61,746 bases of DNA from Microgenomates group bacterium Gr01-1014_16 (GCA_007376345.1 VMGA01000001.1:1-61746); one strand, 5' to 3'; shown: positions 38,088-47,868, counted from the stretch's first letter. Program-made: numbers and translations. The notes: generated by a model not told the origin, from the sequence alone.

Positions 38088-38928
38088 ATTTTTGAGTAAT
38101 TTTGTCCCAGGAAAATTTTTCGGCTTGTGACCTAGGCAAGTTACCCCAGTCCCGGGATAGGGCAGTACGGATGACCGCGGCTAATTCGGCCGGATTTTCG
38201 GGATGGGAGACAAACTTGCCGGCATTGCCAATTATTTCACGGCGGATCGGGTCGTTGGAAGTGACGACCGGCAAATTGGAGGCCATGGCTTCCAGAAATA
38301 CCAGGCCAAAAGCTTCCCAAGGTTGGGGGACAAAACAGAATACATTAGCGTTTTTATAAATTTCCGGCATTTTTTCAAAGGGGACTTGTTCCGGTTGTCC
38401 AGGGCCGACAATCCTCAATTTGACACCAGGAAGTAATTTGATAGCACTGGATACTAATTTAACGCGTTTCGCAGGATGGTTGGCGGCAACGCATAAGACA
38501 ACCGGTTTTTTTGGCTTGGTACCCGGAGTAAAAGTGTTTATATCGACGGCGTGGGGAACAACTTCGATCTTGGTCCAGGGAAGCTTGAATCTAGCAGCCC
38601 AAACCGCCTGGGCTCTGGTAAAACAGACAAATGTGTTCGGACAGCATAAAAGATTCCATTTATCGTCTGCTCCCGGGCCGGAGTGGCTAAAAATGACTAG
38701 GGGCTTTCGCAGTGTCCAGCTCAATAAGCGAGCCAGAACGGATTGAAACCTGCCGTTTGTCGGTATAATCAAGTCATACTTGATCCAGTAAAATGGATTA
38801 AGAGCAAGTGACCCATTTAATATGTCTATTTGATAACCCTTGACGTGATCCTGAACGTTTTTTGACCACGACTCTACTCCTCTATTGTTAACTCCAGAAT
38901 AATAAGAAAGTATGGCTATTTTTTTCAT
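38056..38928 (-). CDS. GT4 family glycosyltransferase
   Basis: FVPQPWEAFGLVFLEAMASNLPVVTSNDPIRREIIGNAG. Confidence 0.92.
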   Translation of the reverse strand: MKKIAILSYYSGVNNRGVESWSKNVQDHVKGYQIDILNGSLALNPFYWIKYDLIIPTNGRFQSVLARLLSWTLRKPLVIFSHSGPGADDKWNLLCCPNTFVCFTRAQAVWAARFKLPWTKIEVVPHAVDINTFTPGTKPKKPVVLCVAANHPAKRVKLVSSAIKLLPGVKLRIVGPGQPEQVPFEKMPEIYKNANVFCFVPQPWEAFGLVFLEAMASNLPVVTSNDPIRREIIGNAGKFVSHPENPAELAAVIRTALSRDWGNLPRSQAEKFSWDKITQKYDQLIRGHHR

Positions 38929-39630
38929 TTAGTCAACGAATTTGTATTTAATTAGGGTCCAGACGGCAATAAGGCCGTCGCGCCAGCCGATTTTTTTGCC
39001 CTGCGCATAACTTCTAGGGTTAACTTTGATGGGTACTTCAATTATTTTGATACCACGTTGCAAAATCTTGGCCGTTATTTCGGGCTCGATGTCAAAGCGA
39101 TTGGACTTGAGACGCAAAGACAAAAAAACGTCACGCCTGATGGCTTTATAACATGTTTCCATGTCAGTTACCGACCGGTTAAATAATAAATTTGTCAAAA
39201 GGGTGAGAAAATGATTGGCGAGCCAGTGAACCGGCATGGGGGTTTTTTGAGGACCATAAAACCTAAGAGGATAGTTTATTAAACGACTGCCATAAACGAC
39301 GCGGGTATCCACATTTTTGAAAGGCGTTAATAATTTGAGATAGTCACGGGGATCGTATTCGAGATCGGCGTCCTGGATTAAAACCACATCGCCCGTGGCA
39401 TGATTGAGGCCGGTTCTGATGGCAGCCCCCTTACCTAAATTTTGGGGGTGAGAAATTAAAATGCAACTTGATTTGGGAATAAACGCAAGAGTGCGGTCGG
39501 TCGAGGCATCGTTGACCACGATTATTTCTTTGATAAATCCCGAAGGAATCCGGGCGGCAAAAACCCGTTTGAGAATTTGGGCAATAGTTTTTTGTTCGTT
39601 GAAAACGGGTATTATTATCGAGACCTTCAT
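38929..39630 (-). CDS. GT2 family, dolichol-phosphate mannosyltransferase-like
   Basis: MKVSIIIPVFNEQKTIAQIL; VLIQDADLEYDP; start corrected from ORF track. Confidence 0.92.
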   Translation of the reverse strand: MKVSIIIPVFNEQKTIAQILKRVFAARIPSGFIKEIIVVNDASTDRTLAFIPKSSCILISHPQNLGKGAAIRTGLNHATGDVVLIQDADLEYDPRDYLKLLTPFKNVDTRVVYGSRLINYPLRFYGPQKTPMPVHWLANHFLTLLTNLLFNRSVTDMETCYKAIRRDVFLSLRLKSNRFDIEPEITAKILQRGIKIIEVPIKVNPRSYAQGKKIGWRDGLIAVWTLIKYKFVD

Positions 39631-40325
39631 GGTTTTTGGACAATAATTATAAGTGACAGGCCAATCGGAAAATGAACGCGTCTTTCGAGCCAAAGGATTG
39701 GACGAAAGGCTATGTCAAAAAACTTGACAGACATTAGAGGGATTGATCCCTTTTTCAAAATTTTTCCAATAATAAACCATCCGATTAAGCCTGCTGGATT
39801 AATATAAAAGGATTTTATTTCCTGAAAGCCTTCTCTCCTTGTTAGACCGTTTATTTGACCAATTGAATATCTTTTGACGTGACCTAGGTTTTTGTCTAAA
39901 GATGAATAAGCGAAATTAAAAGCCGGAACTAAAATAATTGCCTTGCCACCTGGCTTTAACATGGCGTAAATGTTTTTTATAGCCTGTGATATCTTTGGAA
40001 CATGCTCTAAGACGTTCAAGGTGACAACCGTATCAAACTTGCTACGGAGCCGGGCGGGGAGTATGGAACTTTGAAGGTCGAATTGAAAGATATCTTCCTT
40101 TGGATGTGTACGGGCGATTTGGTGAAGGTATGAAGGGTTGATATCGATAGCCGTGATTGAAATGTTGTCTCTCTTAAAAAAATTTAGGAAGTTGCCGGTT
40201 CCGACACCCGCTTCCGCGACTTTGCCTGAAATCCAGGGACGAATCAGCGAATAAAGCCACTGATTATAATATTCGGCCTGGTTCATGATTTCCAATGTTT
40301 GCTCGCCTACAGGATCGGATGGCAT
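39627..40325 (-). CDS. Class I SAM-dependent methyltransferase
   Basis: VAEAGVGTGNFLNFF; TLNVLEHVPKISQAIKNIYAMLKPGG. Confidence 0.9.
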   Translation of the reverse strand: MPSDPVGEQTLEIMNQAEYYNQWLYSLIRPWISGKVAEAGVGTGNFLNFFKRDNISITAIDINPSYLHQIARTHPKEDIFQFDLQSSILPARLRSKFDTVVTLNVLEHVPKISQAIKNIYAMLKPGGKAIILVPAFNFAYSSLDKNLGHVKRYSIGQINGLTRREGFQEIKSFYINPAGLIGWFIIGKILKKGSIPLMSVKFFDIAFRPILWLERRVHFPIGLSLIIIVQKP

Positions 40326-40366
40326 GTAAACGATTTTATCAGTTTTTTGAGTGTATACTTCTCACA

Positions 40367-42124
40367 ATGTGCGGAATAGCCGGAAAGATATGTTTTGGCG
40401 GAAGAACTATCAGAGAAGAGGAACTTTTGGATATGTCTGGCAAGATAATCCATCGCGGCCCTGATGATGAAGGAATATTTATTTCAAAGGACAAACGGGT
40501 GGGGTTGGTCAGCCGGAGGTTGGCAATAGTAGATTTGTCTAATAAGGGACACCAACCAATGGAATATAAAAATCGATATTGGATTGTATTTAACGGTGAA
40601 ATTTATAACTTCCAACAGGAGGCGAAGCGTCTTGAAAAAATGGGGTATAAATTCCACTCGCAATCGGACACGGAGGTGATTTTGGCACTGTATGATGAAT
40701 ATGGAACAGGTTGCTTGGAATACTTGAGAGGAATGTTTGCTTTTGCCATCTATGACGCAAAGAACAAAACAGTCTTTTTGGCCAGAGATAGAATGGGGGT
40801 GAAACCGTTGAAATATTACTGGGACGGGAAAACATTTATATTCGCTTCCGAACTGAAAGCAATACTTACACAGCGGGAGGTGAAGAGACATCCCGATTGG
40901 CTGGCAATACATTACTATTTGACCTTGGGATATTGTCCGGCTCCAATGACGGGTTTTGAAAAAATATACAAGTTGGAACCGGCAAGTTATTTACTCATTA
41001 ATTTGAGATCCTGCCAAATCGAGAAGAAAAAATACTGGCATTTGGATTTTAATAAAAAGTTGAATTTATCTGAAGGAGAATGGAAAGAAAGAATTTTGAC
41101 TGAATTGGAGACCGCTACCAAATTGAGAATGATTTCAGATGTGCCAGTCGGCGCGTTTTTGTCGGGAGGAGTGGATTCGAGCGCGGTGGTGGCTCTGATG
41201 GCAAAAAACTCATCCAGACCTATTAAAACCTTTACCATAGGCTTTGAGGATCCAGACGACGACGAGAGACAATACGCTAAAACAATTGCCAAAAAATTTG
41301 GGACAGACCACTTGGAGTTGGTGGCCAGCCCGCAATCGCTGGAGTTACTACCCGAAGTTGTCAGACAATACGAGGAACCTTTTGCTGATGGCAGCGCGAT
41401 AATTGCATTTATGATTAGTCGATTGGCGGGAAAATTTGTCAAAGTAATACTGAATGGAGACGGAAGCGATGAGAGTTTTTGCGGGTATTTGCGGCACAAT
41501 AAATTGCAAAGGGACTATTGGCTGGGTAAATTCAACAAATTTATGCCCATAGCCGGGATGGCCGGTATGGGGTGGCCGAGGATGAAAAGATTAATAGACA
41601 GGCAAGACACTGACATCAGAGAAAGGTACTTGGAATATAACTGCTACTTCACCAAATCGGAAAAATTGAAAATATATGACCAGGAATCGGATAACGGCGT
41701 GTATGAGCTGTGGAAGGCGCGGTGCGATGAAGCCCGGGTTGATGATGTACGAGATCAGCTGTTGTATGCCGATTTGACTTATTATTTTCCGGATAGCCAA
41801 TTGACTAAAGTTGACATTGCTAGCATGGCAGCCAGCCTCGAGGCCAGATCTCCATTTACCGATTACAAAATGATGGAATTAGCCGCTAGTATCCCCTACA
41901 ACTTAAAGGTTAGGAACGGGGTAAATAAGTATATCCTCAAAAAATCACTCGAGGGACTGGTACCGAAAGAAAACTTGTACCGGAAAAAAATGGGTTTTTC
42001 CATACCATTGGTCAAATGGTTCGGCGGGGAATTGAATGGATATACTTTTTCGCAAATAAACCCCAAACTCTGGAATCTATTGACTCTGGACTTGTGGTAT
42101 GGAGAGTATTTTGGAAGTCAGTAG
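40367..42124 (+). CDS. asnB: Asparagine synthase (glutamine-hydrolyzing)
   Basis: MCGIAGK (Cys2 nucleophile) sets start; AFLSGGVDSSAVVALM; start corrected from 40295. Confidence 0.95.
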   Translation: MCGIAGKICFGGRTIREEELLDMSGKIIHRGPDDEGIFISKDKRVGLVSRRLAIVDLSNKGHQPMEYKNRYWIVFNGEIYNFQQEAKRLEKMGYKFHSQSDTEVILALYDEYGTGCLEYLRGMFAFAIYDAKNKTVFLARDRMGVKPLKYYWDGKTFIFASELKAILTQREVKRHPDWLAIHYYLTLGYCPAPMTGFEKIYKLEPASYLLINLRSCQIEKKKYWHLDFNKKLNLSEGEWKERILTELETATKLRMISDVPVGAFLSGGVDSSAVVALMAKNSSRPIKTFTIGFEDPDDDERQYAKTIAKKFGTDHLELVASPQSLELLPEVVRQYEEPFADGSAIIAFMISRLAGKFVKVILNGDGSDESFCGYLRHNKLQRDYWLGKFNKFMPIAGMAGMGWPRMKRLIDRQDTDIRERYLEYNCYFTKSEKLKIYDQESDNGVYELWKARCDEARVDDVRDQLLYADLTYYFPDSQLTKVDIASMAASLEARSPFTDYKMMELAASIPYNLKVRNGVNKYILKKSLEGLVPKENLYRKKMGFSIPLVKWFGGELNGYTFSQINPKLWNLLTLDLWYGEYFGSQ

Positions 42125-42145
42125 CCGCTATGTTAAAATAAAGCC

Positions 42146-42460
42146 GTGAGTCCACATCTTCAGTCAGAAGTCACCAGCATCACTAGGCAGCTTATTAGCA
42201 AGTATCGCCCGGTCAAAATTATCCTTTTTGGCTCCGGCGCAAGAAACGATCCCCACGCTAACGACTTGGATTTTTTAATCATCAAAAACGACGTACCCAA
42301 CCGCAGTCTTGACCGGATGCGCCAGGTTCGCTCCCTCGTTCAAAAAAAGGCCGCCGCAGATTTTCTGATCATGACTGAGTTCGAACTTCAGGAACGGATC
42401 AGTTTGCAGGATCCATTTGCCCTGCAAATAACTCAGCACGGCCAGCTTCTTTATGGCTAA
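42146..42460 (+). CDS. MNT-family minimal nucleotidyltransferase (MntA-like)
   Basis: KIILFGSGARNDPHANDLDFLII (GSx9DxD). Confidence 0.85.
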   Translation: MSPHLQSEVTSITRQLISKYRPVKIILFGSGARNDPHANDLDFLIIKNDVPNRSLDRMRQVRSLVQKKAAADFLIMTEFELQERISLQDPFALQITQHGQLLYG

Positions 42461-43259
42461 ACCAAAAATTGTCAACGAATGGATTAAGTTGGCTGACGAA
42501 GATTACGGCTTTGCCTGTTCCAATTTGTCAGACCCCGATGCAATCTACTTCGGTTTTATTTGTTTCCACTTCCAGCAGTCGGCCGAAAAGTATTTCAAAG
42601 CGTATATCGTTGCCAAAAGCCTAGAATTCACCAAAATCCACGATCTGGACTCTCTGTGTCAGATTTGCCTGGCGGACAATCCCAAATTCGATGAACTTAA
42701 AGACGAATGTCTTTTCCTCAACGACTTCTACGTCGCCACCCGTTACCCGGTCACAGTCCCTCCGTCCTTTTCTCGCGTGGAGGCGCAGCAAGCAAAAACA
42801 GCCGTGGAAAAAATATCCAAATTGGTAAAAACTTTCCTTGTAGACCCTAAAAATTCCGATATCAGTAAAGCCGCGGGGATAATTATTGTGGATCGAAAAT
42901 TACTGGTCGAAAAAGATTTCGATAAAGAATTTTACATCGCCCCTGGTGGTAAGTTAGATCCCGGTGAAACTCCAAAACAGGCCCTCGTCAGAGAGCTCAA
43001 AGAAGAATTTCTAATTGACGTCAGCGAGAATGATCTGGAAGAATTTGGTTCTTTCTCCGCACCGTCTTCCGGTCAGGAACACCGGACTATTCATATGTAC
43101 TGTTTTATAGTCAAAAAGTGTTGGGGAGAAATCTCCCTTGGCCATAAAGTGGAAAAGCTTCTTTGGCTCACTTCACAGATTCCCGACGGCATAAAAGTAG
43201 GGTCGATTTTTGAGCACGAAGTCATCCCCCGCCTCAAAGCCCAAAATCTAATAGACTGA
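42453..43259 (+). CDS. HEPN domain - NUDIX hydrolase fusion protein
   Basis: HEPN: FICFHFQQSAEKYFKAYIVAKSLEFTKIHDLDSLC; NUDIX box GKLDPGETPKQALVRELKEEF; overlaps MNT gene by 8 nt. Confidence 0.85.
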   Translation: MAKPKIVNEWIKLADEDYGFACSNLSDPDAIYFGFICFHFQQSAEKYFKAYIVAKSLEFTKIHDLDSLCQICLADNPKFDELKDECLFLNDFYVATRYPVTVPPSFSRVEAQQAKTAVEKISKLVKTFLVDPKNSDISKAAGIIIVDRKLLVEKDFDKEFYIAPGGKLDPGETPKQALVRELKEEFLIDVSENDLEEFGSFSAPSSGQEHRTIHMYCFIVKKCWGEISLGHKVEKLLWLTSQIPDGIKVGSIFEHEVIPRLKAQNLID

Positions 43260-43269
43260 TTTTCAACAG

Positions 43270-44097
43270 TCAGTAGCCGTTGGTTGATGAGTGAAATAAC
43301 TTTCTTTTAACCAATTTGAAAGGGGATTGGATCAAGGTAGCCAGCAGATATCCCGGACTTCTCGGCTTCCAAGGCGAAGGAATTATGTGGGGGTGCGGTA
43401 AATAAAATGGCTTGGGATAAATGAAATCCCGGGAAAAGGGAATGCCCAAATCAAACTTGCGCTTGAATGAACGTTTCATAACGCCACCGTCATGAGAAGA
43501 GCGGATGAGATGGGTAGCATGCAAATACGGCAGATCTAAAAAGTGCCCTCGAAACGGTTTGCGATCTTGGATGAGAGTATTTGCATCATCGAATAACCCT
43601 TGTTGGCCGTGGGGTTTGCTGAAGTGGAGTTTTGGTAACAATTTTAAGTTTACAAATCTGATAGTTATGTGGCCGGAATACTCATCAATTTTGTATCTTC
43701 CGGCTGATTTATCCTGGTAGTGAAACACGTCCCCTACCAGGTTGTAATAGGGGTGGATGAGATATTCATAAGGGTTCGCTGATTTGTTTATGAAACTTAT
43801 GGTTTGGCGAATTGATGCTTCCGGCCAGATTTCGTCACCGTCTAATATTAATAGCCAGTCCGATTTTGTGGCCTCCAACATTTCCTGACGGATGGTAGTA
43901 AGTGCATCGGGGTCAATGTGGGTGGAGTGAAGAAATTTGATTTTGGGACTGGAAATTGTCTTTATAATTTTAATTGTATTGTCGGTGGATCCGGTATCCC
44001 AAACTATGATTTCGTCAACGAAACTCAAAACCGAATTTAGGGAATGCCAGATCCAGTTCTGTTCATTTTTAACTATGGAATGGGCGGTTATTTTCAT
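43270..44097 (-). CDS. GT2 family glycosyltransferase
   Basis: MKITAHSIVKNEQNWIWHSLNSVLSFVDEIIVWDTGSTDNT. Confidence 0.9.
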   Translation of the reverse strand: MKITAHSIVKNEQNWIWHSLNSVLSFVDEIIVWDTGSTDNTIKIIKTISSPKIKFLHSTHIDPDALTTIRQEMLEATKSDWLLILDGDEIWPEASIRQTISFINKSANPYEYLIHPYYNLVGDVFHYQDKSAGRYKIDEYSGHITIRFVNLKLLPKLHFSKPHGQQGLFDDANTLIQDRKPFRGHFLDLPYLHATHLIRSSHDGGVMKRSFKRKFDLGIPFSRDFIYPKPFYLPHPHIIPSPWKPRSPGYLLATLIQSPFKLVKRKLFHSSTNGY

Positions 44098-44099
44098 AT

Positions 44100-44191
44100 T
44101 AATACCCACGACCTTACGGTCGGGGTATTATATCGCTGTCGGACTTCGTCCGATTTTTGGCAACCCCCGATTTAACGATCGGGGTTTTGCC
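44100..44191. repeat. Three consecutive hairpins
   Basis: 44100-44130 TAATACCCaCGACC-TTAC-GGTCGGGGTATTA; 44139-44153 TCGGAC-TTC-GTCCGA; 44159-44191 GGCAA..CCCCGAT..ATCGGGG..TTGCC. Confidence 0.8.
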
Positions 44192-45436
44192 GCGATGGAA
44201 ATACCTCAAGCAAATAAGGGCTAAAACGATGTGACTGCCTAGAACCGAAAGAGCGGTGCCAACAACGCCAAGCGAGGGAGTCAGGAGCCGAATGAGAATC
44301 ACTAAAGCTATTCCCTGGGCAAGATTGGCCCAAAAGAAAAAGCGGGGACGATGGAGAAAATAGAGCAGATAATCTCTTAACGGATTGCCTGCCATGAATA
44401 TTATCAACGAAAGCAAGAGAACCAGAAAGGGAGTGAAGGCGGGACCAAAGTCTTTACCCGCTACCCAAATGACCAGAACCGCCACCGGAACCATAACCAG
44501 AGCTACGGCCAATCCGATTCCGGTAGTAAATAGAGTAGTTTTTTTTAAGTAAATGTCCGCTTGGGACTGATGTTTGAAACCGGCGAATTTAGCCGAAGTA
44601 ACGGCGCCAATGCTGCTGGAAATTTGGGGAAGAAAGGAAACCATAGTGACGGCCAGGGAGTAGGCTCCTATTGATGACAAATCCATGTACCTGCCGGAGA
44701 GGAGCACGTCCAGACGGGAAATGAGGGAGGACAAAACCATGAAGGCCGCTGTCCATTTGCTAAAATTCCAGAATTTATGGAAGTGGGCCAGACCTACGGG
44801 AGTGGTAATTATGCGCCGGTCCAACCAAAGCCAGGAAACGGCGAAGCCAGCGGTTGATGAGATAGAAAAAATAAGCAGAGATGTGAGGGGGTTAACAAGA
44901 CGCATGGAAAATAACAGACCCAAAAGCAACAATCTGAACAAATTCGGGCCTACTTGCAGACCACCCCAAACAAAAAATTTCTGCTGGGCTTGGGAAATTG
45001 AAACTGAAAACGATATCAACAAGTAAGAGAAAATTCCAAACCCCACAGCAGGGAGAAGGGGTTGCAATCCCGGTTGACGAAAAACCATGACGGCTATCGG
45101 TTTGGCAAAAAGCCACAAGGCCAGCCAACAAAGGCAACCGGCGACGAGTTTTGTGCGCAGTGCTAAGGAGGCGTATGGCAGATAGGCATCGCTACCGCGG
45201 TTTTGTCCGACAAACCTGACCAGCGCCGGCCCCATGCCGATGTCAGCCACGGTAACAATGAGAATCAGGGTGTATAAACTAAGGGAAAACAGTCCATAAC
45301 TGCCGGCTCCCATAACCCGGGCTAAAGCCAGATAAAAGACCGCACCGAGGGCGGCCGAAAGAAAAGTGGAAACTGAAGTAACGGCCGATTGGCGAAATGT
45401 ATGGGTATTTAAGACAAGTTTAATTCGCTCGCGCAT
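44114..45436 (-). CDS. Polysaccharide flippase (Wzx/MATE-like)
   Basis: Multi-[53 protein letters not shown]. Confidence 0.88.
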   Translation of the reverse strand: MRERIKLVLNTHTFRQSAVTSVSTFLSAALGAVFYLALARVMGAGSYGLFSLSLYTLILIVTVADIGMGPALVRFVGQNRGSDAYLPYASLALRTKLVAGCLCWLALWLFAKPIAVMVFRQPGLQPLLPAVGFGIFSYLLISFSVSISQAQQKFFVWGGLQVGPNLFRLLLLGLLFSMRLVNPLTSLLIFSISSTAGFAVSWLWLDRRIITTPVGLAHFHKFWNFSKWTAAFMVLSSLISRLDVLLSGRYMDLSSIGAYSLAVTMVSFLPQISSSIGAVTSAKFAGFKHQSQADIYLKKTTLFTTGIGLAVALVMVPVAVLVIWVAGKDFGPAFTPFLVLLLSLIIFMAGNPLRDYLLYFLHRPRFFFWANLAQGIALVILIRLLTPSLGVVGTALSVLGSHIVLALICLRYFHRGKTPIVKSGVAKNRTKSDSDIIPRP

Positions 45437-46632
45437 AATTTGGCTACCTTACTCCCTAATTCTACGGCATAATTGGTGCCCCTGTCCCAGGGATATACCT
45501 GCTGGATGTTGGCGAGGTAGAGATTTGGGATAGAAGTGATGAGAGGGGGAATGAAGTGATTGAGAAGTACAATCGGTTGGGCAAAGGGGGCGGTCCAGAG
45601 CCAGGATTTCCTAATCCATGATTTGTTGAAATCAGGGTTGATTTGCTGTAAAAAGGGGAGAAATTCCGTGAGTAACTGAGCTTGTGAATAGCTGTAATAT
45701 TTGTGCCCGGCCGGAAGATAATTGCCAACATAAACCAGGTGATCGCCGCCGTAGTGGGACTGGTCAATAAAATTGGTGTGTTCGGTAACACATACAAAAG
45801 GCATTTTCCGATCGTTGATATTGAGCCAATATGTGCCGTCTGTTAAGAATTGTTTTTTGAGGGCGAGTACCAGGTTAACAGCTCCAAGCCCGGGCAGGGA
45901 TGGATACCGCAGACCCGAAATTTTGGAAAACAGGTGGGTGGGGAGAGTGCAAATAATTTTGTCGAATTTTTTCAGCTCGGATAGGCTCGTTATCTGTTTG
46001 TGGTAAATGAATTTGGCGCCGTATTTTTTGGCGGCAGATTCAATGGATTGAGCCAGCGAGAGAAAACCTCCGCGGGGGTAGCCCAGAGAGGCGGAGCGTG
46101 GGCGGATGCGGCCGTAAAACCAAACGGCTGCTATTTGACCGGCATAATCGTGGAATTTTCCCCGAAACAGCGGTTCCCAAAGTTTATTCCAGGATTTTTC
46201 ACCCATGAGAGTAGTGATATATTTTTTGGCAGTGAACAATTCAAATGGCTTATAAATAGGATTAAAGCGCATGAGGGATAAACCGAAAGCGGTGCGCAGG
46301 CGGTCAAGAATTGACAGGTGGGAAAATTTAAGCAGACTGCCCGGTGAGTCCAGTTGGGTAATCATATTGTCTATCCAGGTGGAAGTTTTGGGTCGGTAAA
46401 AATCAATGGGGTGGCCTATTTTGTCAGCCAGTTCTTTTATTATGGTATCGGTAGTAAACAAGTGATGATAATGCTTTTCTAAGGGCCAATCCCACTTGGG
46501 GTCTTTAAAACCGACAGCTAAACCGCCGGGCTGGTCATCTTTTTCAAAAACCGTGACATCGTGTCCGGCTTTGGACAAATAATACGCCGCACCTAATCCA
46601 GCAAACCCCGCGCCGATAATTGCAACTTTCAT
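45409..46632 (-). CDS. FAD-dependent oxidoreductase (protoporphyrinogen oxidase/UGM-like)
   Basis: [37 protein letters not shown]. Confidence 0.9.
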   Translation of the reverse strand: MKVAIIGAGFAGLGAAYYLSKAGHDVTVFEKDDQPGGLAVGFKDPKWDWPLEKHYHHLFTTDTIIKELADKIGHPIDFYRPKTSTWIDNMITQLDSPGSLLKFSHLSILDRLRTAFGLSLMRFNPIYKPFELFTAKKYITTLMGEKSWNKLWEPLFRGKFHDYAGQIAAVWFYGRIRPRSASLGYPRGGFLSLAQSIESAAKKYGAKFIYHKQITSLSELKKFDKIICTLPTHLFSKISGLRYPSLPGLGAVNLVLALKKQFLTDGTYWLNINDRKMPFVCVTEHTNFIDQSHYGGDHLVYVGNYLPAGHKYYSYSQAQLLTEFLPFLQQINPDFNKSWIRKSWLWTAPFAQPIVLLNHFIPPLITSIPNLYLANIQQVYPWDRGTNYAVELGSKVAKLCASELNLS

Positions 46633-46634
46633 AA

Positions 46635-47108
46635 TTAGTTTATTGCAGAGCTGACTTTCTCGTTAATTGAAATTAATTTAGGATAATCTAAAAATACACT
46701 GACATTTCTGAAAAAGCCCATGGAACCAAGAATACCTGTTTGTTGAGGAAGGGATATGGGAAAACCTGACTTTGTGAACCCCATGATATCCTTATACTCT
46801 ATTGGTTCATGTTTGTTTTCGGGATCTTCGACTTTAATTCCTACCCTGTGATAATAAATTTTGATTGAACTGCCACCAATTCCATAGGTAAGGAATGGTT
46901 TTCCGATTGCAATATCGTAACCCAAATATTCGCCAATTTCGCTGGTAAAAAATGTCGTGTCCGATCCTGAATCTATTAGGCAGTACGCATCAATTGTTCT
47001 CGACTCGTTCTTTGGATTGAAGATGGAGATATTTATCCAGGGAACTATCCTGTTTATTTTCTGGTGTTTGGCATTAAACCCAAACGCCAGTATATATTCG
47101 AAGTCCAT
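46635..47108 (-). CDS. Retropepsin-like aspartic protease
   Basis: [13 protein letters not shown] (DSG) and GILGSMGFF (ILG). Confidence 0.75.
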   Translation of the reverse strand: MDFEYILAFGFNAKHQKINRIVPWINISIFNPKNESRTIDAYCLIDSGSDTTFFTSEIGEYLGYDIAIGKPFLTYGIGGSSIKIYYHRVGIKVEDPENKHEPIEYKDIMGFTKSGFPISLPQQTGILGSMGFFRNVSVFLDYPKLISINEKVSSAIN

Positions 47109-47110
47109 AC

Positions 47111-47296
47111 TTAACCCGCAAAGTTGACATCAAATCGCCCTACCTTGAAAACAATTGGGTTGGATATTTTTTCTTTCCTGGCCTTGGACATCGCAATTTC
47201 AAGTGTTTTTCCGCTTCCAACTAGTGACTTGTCTTTGGGTGAAAGAGCGACCCATCCACTTTTTACTTTTGTTAATATCTTAGTTAAATCTGTCAC
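47111..47296 (-). CDS. DUF5678-like small protein
   Basis: SGWVALSPKDKSLVGSGKTLEIAMSKARKEKISNPIVFKV; GTG start. Confidence 0.65.
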   Translation of the reverse strand: MTDLTKILTKVKSGWVALSPKDKSLVGSGKTLEIAMSKARKEKISNPIVFKVGRFDVNFAG

Positions 47297-47301
47297 TTGT
47301 T

Positions 47302-47310
47302 TATTATACT
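47302..47310. promoter_or_regulatory. Symmetric bidirectional -10 (TATTATACT/AGTATAATA)
   Basis: 17-bp gap between divergent starts 47296 (GTG) and 47314 (ATG). Confidence 0.6.
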
Positions 47311-47313
47311 ACA

Positions 47314-47799
47314 ATGAAACGGGCAATTTTCATTGGGCAGGCGATGCCCAGGTTTAAAAAGGATCCGCACGACTGGCCGACGTTAAACACTTGGCTGTAT
47401 TCAATCGGAATCTGCCATGAGGAAATCGTCAGAAATTTTTTTTATTCGGCTCTGGTCGATTATTTTCCGGGTTCCAAAAATGGATCGCATCTGGTGCCAA
47501 CCGCTGAAGAAATTACAAAAGAGCGAATCAGATTGATTAAGACGATCGAAAATTTTTCTCCGGATATTGTTGTACCGATCGGTAAACTGTCTATTTCGCA
47601 CTGTTTGAGTCAACAAATTGGGTTGGCGGAAGTGATTGGAAAAAAGTTTGTGGCTGATCCTTACGGCGCTTTGGGCTATGGCTTGAACATTATCCCTCTC
47701 CCCCACCCTTCCGGCGCCAGCACGTGGCACAGAAAGCCAAAAAATAAAATATTATTAAATCGGGCATTGGATGTTTTGAAATCAAATCTTAATCTCTAA
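47314..47799 (+). CDS. Uracil-DNA glycosylase superfamily protein
   Basis: FIGQAMPRFKKDP; IIPLPHPSGASTWHR. Confidence 0.8.
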   Translation: MKRAIFIGQAMPRFKKDPHDWPTLNTWLYSIGICHEEIVRNFFYSALVDYFPGSKNGSHLVPTAEEITKERIRLIKTIENFSPDIVVPIGKLSISHCLSQQIGLAEVIGKKFVADPYGALGYGLNIIPLPHPSGASTWHRKPKNKILLNRALDVLKSNLNL

Positions 47800-47804
47800 A
47801 TCCA

Positions 47805-47834
47805 TAACTCCCATACTCTGTAGTATGGGAGTTA
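47805..47834. repeat. ATACT-NNGT-AGTAT hairpin, copy 2a
   Basis: TAACTCCCATACT-CTGT-AGTATGGGAGTTA, 13-bp perfect stem. Confidence 0.9.
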
Positions 47835-47841
47835 GTTATAT

Positions 47842-47865
47842 TTACAATACTTGGTAGTATTGTAA
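47842..47865. repeat. ATACT-NNGT-AGTAT hairpin, copy 2b
   Basis: TTACAATACT-TGGT-AGTATTGTAA. Confidence 0.85.
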
Positions 47866-47868
47866 TTG

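Noticed and set aside
40295-40366. N-terminal 24 aa extension of AsnB in ORF track
   Set aside because: Class II glutamine amidotransferase needs Cys2 after Met (MCGIAGK), so the start is 40367; the extension overlaps the divergent gene start.
44131-44140. TATAAT-like promoter for GT2 at the triple hairpin
   Set aside because: A TATAAT-like string is present on the minus strand but lies within hairpin repeats with no good -35 at suitable spacing.
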